A stretch of DNA of 64,000 nt from Collybia mongolica (lineage: Eukaryota; Basidiomycota; Agaricomycetes; Agaricales; Clitocybaceae). Under the pieces are notes generated by a model, which was not told the DNA's origin, searched no databases, and saw only the letters and a list, made by a program, of their open reading frames with translations. The translations under genes were made by a program, and so were the position numbers. Position 1 is the stretch's first letter. Every line of letters begins with the position of its first letter. Where the stretch lies: NCBI GenBank assembly GCA_013420905.1, contig JAAXNY010000001.1, positions 4,960,001 through 5,024,000 of the forward strand, written 5' to 3'. Shown here piece by piece: positions 58,146 to 64,000 of this stretch.

Positions 58146-59786
58146 CACTCCCCCACATCTTCCAGCGGATTCCGAGCGGAATCCTCAATTCCGACAGGAA
58201 TCCGCTCGGATTCCTGTCGGAATTTTGGCTGCAGAAGTAATAGAAAATGGCTGTAAAAATAGATAAAAATTCCGAACGGATTCCGCTCGGATTCCGAGCG
58301 GAATGAAATTCCACAGGAATTCCGGCTTCAGAATACTGAAATTCTGACAGAGTCCACAGGAATTCTATCGGAATTCCTGGATGGAATGCCGGAGCGTTGT
58401 GACGACGCGTTGTGGTCACGTGTTTGATTACTAATCAGATTAGTAATATAAATTTTATTTACACAAATTATATATACTATTTGTTATTAATAACATCACA
58501 TAACGGCGGTGAAAAATTTGCATCCGACTAGGTTCGAACGTGTACAGGCACGAAAATTACGTAATATGTTTGGCGTTCATAACCGTTGGGCAAGGCGGGC
58601 ATTTCTAGCTGCCGGCTCACTGGCCTCAAGTCAACAGACTTAGGTCACATGATCATGAGGCACGTGCAACGGTCACATTACCGTTGCCACGTCTTCGTTG
58701 GTTCTTTTCAACCACATCAACGACGTCCACCAAACCGCCAATGCCGACACCAACACCAACGCACCCACGCCGCCAACGCCAACGCATCGAACGCCAACCG
58801 ACGTCGACATGATGACGCACAAGACGGTGTGGGGAGAAGGATAGAAACGGACGCGGAACGAGGGGACGACGAGGAAAGGGCACCCCGAGGGGCAGAACCA
58901 GGTGAGTCATACACCGCCGCTCACCCACACGCTCACCATGCAGCACGTCCCCCTCCCCCCCACTTCAGGAACTCAAGACAAACGATACGGCCGCCAACAG
59001 CAATAGTGAGGAAGGCGGCAACGACAATGACAACGACAACGACGAAGACAGCAACAGCAACAGCAGCAACAGTGCCGACGAGGCCTGCGGCAACGACGGC
59101 AACAGCAGCGGCAGCGGCGGCACCAACAACGGCGCGACAACAACAACAACAACTACAACAAAGACGACCACCACCACCACGAGGACGGCGGCGGCGGCGG
59201 CGGGGACGGGGACAGCGGCAAGTAGAGCGGCCAGTGCCGTCGCCGCTGAAGCGCAGGCCGCTGACGATGTCGCGGGGGCCGACGAGGACGACGGGGGGGC
59301 GGGGGCGGGGGCCCCGCCTATATTAAATTTATCTTATCATATATGTATTATATTTAGTAATAATACATGTTTTATCCTATTAATTATAGAGTGCTTTTTT
59401 ATCATACTCAACAGATTTTAAAAAGACAGGCTGAAAGAGAGTAATTTAGTACTTCAAAATGTTAGATATACTGTTGACTTTATTGACTGTTTTGACTTAA
59501 AACTTATGATTCTGATCAGAATCCGAGCAGAATGTTGTGGAATTCCTTTGAGAATTTTCTTCTTCCACACTTTGTAAGAAATTCCTCAAAATTCTGCGGA
59601 ATTCCGATGATTTCAATCAGAATTCGTGTTCTGAGTGGAATCCGAGCAGAATATTGCAGAATTCCTCAAAGGAATTTTCTGTTTTAAAACTTTTTCAAAA
59701 TCTTCCTGCATTCCTCTGGATTCCGATCAGATTCCTGTCGGAATTCCGGATTCTGATCGGAATCCTCTGCAGGATGTGGGGGAGTG
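58146..59786. mobile_element. CACTA-like non-autonomous DNA element in a HEAT exon
   Basis: Ends CACTCCCCCACATC and GATGTGGGGGAGTG are perfect 14-bp inverted repeats. Flanks TTA (58143-58145) and TGA (59787-59789) look like a 3-bp duplication with one change. Removing the element restores the HEAT reading frame (KEVFKYWIEAVLPELI). Subterminal zones hold many GGATTCCGAGCGGAATCC-like palindromes at both ends. No transposase is present. A CACTA/CMC assignment rests on the CACT terminus and 3-bp duplication only. Confidence 0.75.
58690..59320. repeat. GC-rich low-complexity core of the CACTA-like element
   Basis: Tandem-like CCAACG, ACAACGACG, CAGCAACAG and GGCGGCGG units run through this stretch. 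Long ORFs here (for example 58586-59326) are by-products of the short repeats. AT-rich sequence lies on both sides. Confidence 0.7.
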
Positions 59787-61346
59787 TGAAGTACTGGATC
59801 GAAGCCGTGTTACCAGAACTTATTCGGGTGGCAGTAAACGATGACAACGACGATGTTCGTGCTGCTGGGGTCAAGTCACTTGCCACTCTCATGCCAGGCG
59901 TTAGTATGTTGAGTTTACCACCCCATGGCGTAGCCTTTTGTGAAAGTCTCTTTCCAAGGCTCTGTCAGTGTATCATTGCAAGAGGACCTGGAATCAGCGT
60001 TTAAAAAGTTTAATTTGTGGAATCGTATTTGTTTTATTGATGCGCTTGCAGAAAACAGTGAGTCATTACAACGTTATATCTGGCCCTATAATCCATCTTT
60101 GTCTTTTCCAGTCAATTTCAGAGATGCCGTGCAGCCAGTAATACTGAAGTTCATCAAAATGGCGGTGAGCGATGAAAATGCTGATGTCCAGGCAGCTGGG
60201 GTGAAAGCAGTAGCCACTCTAGTGCAGGATGGTGTGTGTGTGGGTTGTATTTTTTGGACCTGACATTTTACTTTCCCAGGCAAGTTTCAAGATGTCGTCA
60301 GGCTAATGGTGTCAAATGTCCTTGGTTTAACGTCAAAGGATTTCCCTTGGGAAGTTCGAATTGCCTGGTTTGAGATGCTTGTGATCCTGGCTAAAAACCG
60401 TATGTCTCTGCAAAGAATCCTCCAGACTGTTGGCTCTATATCTTCCTTCTTAGCAAATTTCCAGTCTTCCGTCGAGTCCGTCCTGTCTAAATTTGTTGAC
60501 ATTGCAATCAAAGACGGCGATATGGATGTTCGTGCTGCCGGGATGACTTCTTTGGTCTCTATAGCCAAAATTGGTAAGTTTAATGAAACAGGGTTAAGCC
60601 TGGTTGTGACTCATCTCATCTTCCCAGATCATTTTCGGGACATCATCAAGCCAGATTTGACAATAATGATCAAAGCCGCTGCGAAAGATCAAAACTGGCC
60701 AATTCGGTTTGCATGGGCCAAGGTACAAGTTACGCTTGCTCAAATTTGTGTGTATCTGCAATATCTCTAGACTATGAATCACTACTTAAATTTTTTCAGC
60801 TGATTTCCAAACTTCTGCCAAGTCCGGAATACCTGAACTTGTTGAAATGGTTATCAAAGATGATGATGAGGATGTGCGCATTGCTGGAATAAATTCGCTG
60901 GTTGAGTTAGCGCAGAATGGTGGGTTGCACTCAAGCCTGACTTGATAAGCTCTTTGACCTGCTTTTCAGAGGAGCTTCGAGCCATCAGCCCAACTATTCG
61001 GGGTGCCATTATTAAGTCAGGGCTGCCCAAGAGCCTCAATTCGGCATTCAAGGACCCTCATTGGCGAGTCCGCCTTGCCTGTATCAAAGCTCTGGTTACA
61101 CTTGCTCAAAGGCATATGTTATTGGCAGCATTGCCTTTGACTTACTAATGTTATCTCGACTTTCAGCCGATTTCACAGATAACCTTCAATTAACAATACC
61201 GAAACTCGTCAAAATGACTGGGAGTGATGATGACAGCGATGTTCGTAAGGCTGCGGTGGAGGCGCTGACTTCTCTAGCACAAGATAGCAAGTTGAAATCA
61301 TCAATAACCTAAGTCTATTATTTTGACCCTTAATTCAGAGAATCTT

Positions 61347-62722
61347 CATCAGCAAATCCTGGGTCCCCTGCAGAGATCTGCTAGCAGCCCTGCATAGATA
61401 CCCATAGACACCCATAGTGCCATAGATGCCATAGAGTAGGTTCTGTTGCTGTACACCTCTGTGCAGACCTCCATAGCTCTCAGCAGTTATAGCTAAATTT
61501 ATGCTCATCTGTAAAGTGCTACGAGGTCCTGGATAGTTCCACTTTTTACTGGGCAGAGCATAAGAGATTATGGTTCCATTCTGTAGACACACCCCTTGCT
61601 TTCGAGATTTGTACAGTCCGGGAGCATAGGGCAGACAGTATTCCATTACATTGCCACATTTTTAGTGAGGTGGGGTTATTATCTATGAATTTAATAGGTA
61701 ATGAGGATCACTCTAACCAAGTCTGACAGTCAATCGATAACATTACAAAGTCCCAGGCCATTGAGTATACTAACCTACAGTAGGCGCAGGTGCAGGGCAA
61801 TCCGTTTCTGACAGTTAGTGTAAATGGGTACAAATGAGTGTTTGCCTACCAATGATGCCTCAGGTTGATCATACAGTGCCATATGACTGTTCTGCCACAG
61901 GTTATTATGTGTAGAACTGTAGTGCAAGAGCATGCTTACCCTTAGTTGTAGATGTTAACAAAGGTGACATCTCCCCATGGTAAACCCTGCCAGCACTGCA
62001 GACTTCTTCGACCAGCTTTCTGAATTGCGTCATGATCCACAGATACCCTTAGTCTTGGTCCAAGATACTGAGTTCTTCCTTGTTGGTCTGGTCTTGTCTA
62101 GCATGGCTGGTCATTGAACATTGAGATGTGGAATTGTAAGGTGGGAGGAATTTGCCTCATAAACAGAACTTCGAATTGCCACCTCAGACCTCTGACAACA
62201 CAGCAATATGGTTAAACCCGATGCCGGTAGACCCGTGACACTTCACATGACAGGTGCGGTAATCACATGGTATGGCCCGGCAACACCATACCCGTACCCG
62301 CCACACCACAGTTTGAACCAAGCCGTGCCCAACACTAGTCTTGGAGAATTTAGAATGGAACTTCGTCTTGAGATGTTCAACCCAGCGTTCATTGCCCTAT
62401 CATGCAGTATGCATCCTAAGTAAACTTAGACAAGGCACAAAAACCTGTATTTTGCATACATACAATAATGTTGGATTTTGAATTTTGAGTAAGTTCGGCC
62501 CAATTTTGCACAACCTGCCAAACCAAGCATATCCCTGGGCAGATAAGGTAGTAAATATACAGAACTGTGTAGAAGTATGAGCCACTATGGATATCAGGAC
62601 AGACAGGGTGGATTCTACACACAACTGCAAAGCACTGCAGAGTTCAGTACAACATCTATGGATGACTATGGGCACTACAAGGTCTGTCGGCTGATTGTGA
62701 GAAAAATCAGGGTTTGCTGATG
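61347..62722 (-). mobile_element. R element copy 2 (complete, 1376 bp)
   Basis: Reverse-complement copy of R copy 1, nearly identical. It has 15-bp inverted ends CATCAGCAAATCCTG and CATCAGCAAACCCTG. Flanks are exons of the DUF6535-HEAT gene. Two-base target duplications (TG and TT) are recognised only when flanks are paired across the two copies. Confidence 0.9.
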
Positions 62723-63252
62723 CACCCATGATTGCGCTGAATAACGTGATAAGAAGACTGGAAAACCATAAGCCATTGATCCAGAGAGATAATGTCAATG
62801 GTATAAACGTCTCCTCTGGAGCAATTTCACCACGAAGGACATCACGAATGTTGGTTAACAGGACTTGCTCGGGATTTGGCTAAAGATCCTGTCTGCTGTC
62901 AACAACAAAAGAGGCTACAACTCCTGTGAACAGACCGGCCTACAAAACGTGTTAACATCTTCTCCAACGTTGAGATATTGTAACTCACAAATATGAGAAG
63001 GGATTCAAGGCTTGTTTTCCATAATTCTGCTCGCTGTTTAGCCTTCTCTTTGGCGTCCGTGAGGTAGAGCGACCAGATCTTTGCATTGTGCCTTGGATCG
63101 AGGGAATCCGTCTCTATTTCTTTTGGTTCAACCGTTGCATCGCCATCTCTTGCCTCGCCCTGAGGCCCAGAACTGGCTTCTCCAGATTTACGAGGAGTGC
63201 TGGAATATCTGTTTGGGCGGCCAGTGGCTTTCTCTGCATTGTCTCCGTTCAT
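62723..63252 (-). pseudogene. DUF6535-HEAT gene, piece 1 (N-terminus)
   Basis: Start MNGDNAEKATGRPNR at 63252. Exon 1 63252-62989 encodes a charged region and the DUF6535 start (DPRHNAKIWSLYLTDAKEKAKQRAELWKTSLESLLIF). A 49-bp GT-AG intron follows, then exon 2 62939-62723 with AGLFTGVVASFVVDSRQDL, an in-frame TAG at 62882-62880, and the next helix (LWINGLWFSSLLITLFSAIMG). Reading is cut by R. DUF6535 is a multi-helix membrane domain of unknown function common in Agaricomycetes. TAG for CAG fits the motif context. Confidence 0.8.
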
Positions 63253-63550
63253 CGCATACTGTCCATATATGGTCAGTGATAGTAAAGCACAAGAAGAAAA
63301 GGAGGTATTCACTCCTTGGGGTGTCTGTGGCATCCAAGGCGTTGAATCCAATGGCTTGGCAGAAGGATGGGGAAGTTTTGGGACAAATAGGCATCGTCTA
63401 AACGGGTTTTTTACCGTTTGAATTTGGCGCGCGCATGCTACTTGATTGATGTACCAGATAGTCTATATCAATCCTTTCTCATCATCATGGAGCCAAAGTA
63501 CTGGAAAAAACATACCTCGGATGGCTTTATTACTTCTACGAGATCCCTGT
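63253..63550. other. 5' flank of the DUF6535 gene
   Basis: No gene is supported. It is the presumed promoter region of the minus-strand gene, ending at the hAT element. Confidence 0.4.
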
Positions 63551-64000
63551 TAGTGATGTGCCGGGCCTGGCTCAAAGCCGTCAAGCCGTCAGGGCCGAGC
63601 TCTCTTGGGCCAAGCCAGGCCGGGCTTTGAGACGGCTCAGTGAAGGCCGAAAGCTCGGCTTGCACTCCAGCAAAGCCCAAGCTGGAGGCTCAGGCCGTGG
63701 CTTAGGGTTAGCCTAAAACATGCCTGCTCGGTGGTCTTCCACGTATGTAATGCTTGAACGTGCTGCTTCTCTGAAGAAGGTAGTGTTCCCCCAAGCCATT
63801 TCAAAATTATATCATTTCAACTATATGGTACATCAGGTTGTTGACCAGTTCGTTGCAGCATTGGTCTCGGCTGAGACAGACCACACCAAGCAACAGAAAC
63901 TCAATGACCTTCAACTGTCAGAGGAGGAATGGGGATGAGTGGAGTCTTTCTTGGATCTCCTTGCAGTAAGCAGTCTCTCCTTCATTTAGTTGATGTTCCT
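63551..64000 (+). mobile_element. Decayed hAT element, cut by window end
   Basis: It begins TAGTGATGTGCCGGGCCTGG, a hAT-like terminus followed by GC-rich subterminal repeats of the GGCC/GGGCT type (63560-63700). The transposase fragment starts only ~170 bp inside, so most of the gene is deleted. The far end lies outside the window. Confidence 0.6.
63720..63938 (+). pseudogene. hAT transposase fragment
   Basis: PARWSSTYVMLERAASLKK matches the RWNSTY-x-MLERA block of hAT transposases, and LSEEEW further on is also typical. A TGA at 63936-63938 interrupts the frame, which then continues VESFLDLLA before a possible GT donor at 63968. The N-terminal part is missing. Confidence 0.8.

Larger units (their letters stand above)
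55161..61346 (+). pseudogene. DUF6535-HEAT gene, piece 2 (inverted middle part)
   Basis: Opposite in strand to pieces 1 and 3. The first exon (to ~56161) reads straight out of the R end: VMAKAWLVNFIPVVSG, then QRWVRDEQAKVWHLEKV, two membrane helices (VPLLVQLALLLFLLGFSL; VVLTLVALGAVIYIVMTVLP) typical of the DUF6535 C-half, and an inter-domain region. About fifteen short exons follow, each with a HEAT unit (for example VLPELIRVAVNDDNDDVRAAG at 59805). Introns are ~50-90 bp. A 1641-bp DNA element interrupts one HEAT exon at 58146. The piece ends in the exon start ENL at 61338-61346 next to R copy 2. Confidence 0.8.

Noticed and set aside
58586..59326. 246-codon ORF in the CACTA-like element
   Set aside because: The translation is short-unit repeat sequence (Arg/Thr/Ala runs) from tandem GC-rich DNA; no protein family signal.
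1..64000. tRNA, rRNA, CRISPR or bacterial operon features
   Set aside because: I saw no tRNA cloverleaf, rRNA stretch, regularly spaced repeat-spacer array or ribosome-binding-site pattern; the window is eukaryotic.

Overview
The window looks like nuclear DNA of a mushroom-forming basidiomycete (Agaricomycete). Host genes have many 45-65 bp GT-AG introns. They include an 838-residue single-chain fungal urease, COP9 subunit CSN3, a MOB4/phocein protein and a DUF6535-HEAT protein of a type common in Agaricomycetes. More than half of the window is mobile DNA, much of it nested. All calls come from reading the sequence; no search was run.

Layout. 1-2477: broken ORF and an imperfect inverted repeat. 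2478-30894: two copies of one large Ty3/Gypsy element with ~1.2 kb LTRs and ~11.8 kb interiors. The first (2999-17223) sits inside an older LTR (2478-2998 and 17224-17889) that is also the 5' LTR of the second. Each carries gag, protease and RT/RNase H/integrase ORFs in successive -1 frames. A canonical GGGTTTC slippery heptamer lies at the gag-protease overlap. Downstream of pol, each has two spliced genes on the antisense strand. 30895-33801: truncated, reversed fragment of a second Gypsy family. 33802-36435: one hypothetical ORF in otherwise non-coding sequence.

36436-48019 is the host island: urease, MOB4/phocein, CSN3 and, convergent to CSN3, a low-complexity hypothetical protein.

48846-63252 is one former minus-strand gene (DUF6535 membrane domain plus HEAT repeats) now in three pieces. 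Two 1376-bp copies of a terminal-inverted-repeat element (called R here) entered it. The segment between them (55161-61346) then flipped by recombination between the inverted copies. Removing R plus one 2-bp target duplication at each junction restores the reading frame when the pieces are paired across the two copies. A LINE tail inserted into one R copy, a solo LTR inserted into the LINE, and a CACTA-like element inserted into the HEAT exons. 63551-64000: decayed hAT element cut by the window edge.

Most exciting: (1) the antisense, intron-containing gene pair carried by the Gypsy element, one encoding a six-cysteine protein; (2) the -1 frameshift cassette; (3) the R-mediated inversion that split a host gene. 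Nearly all nonsense mutations seen in decayed copies fit C-to-T changes on the coding strand.
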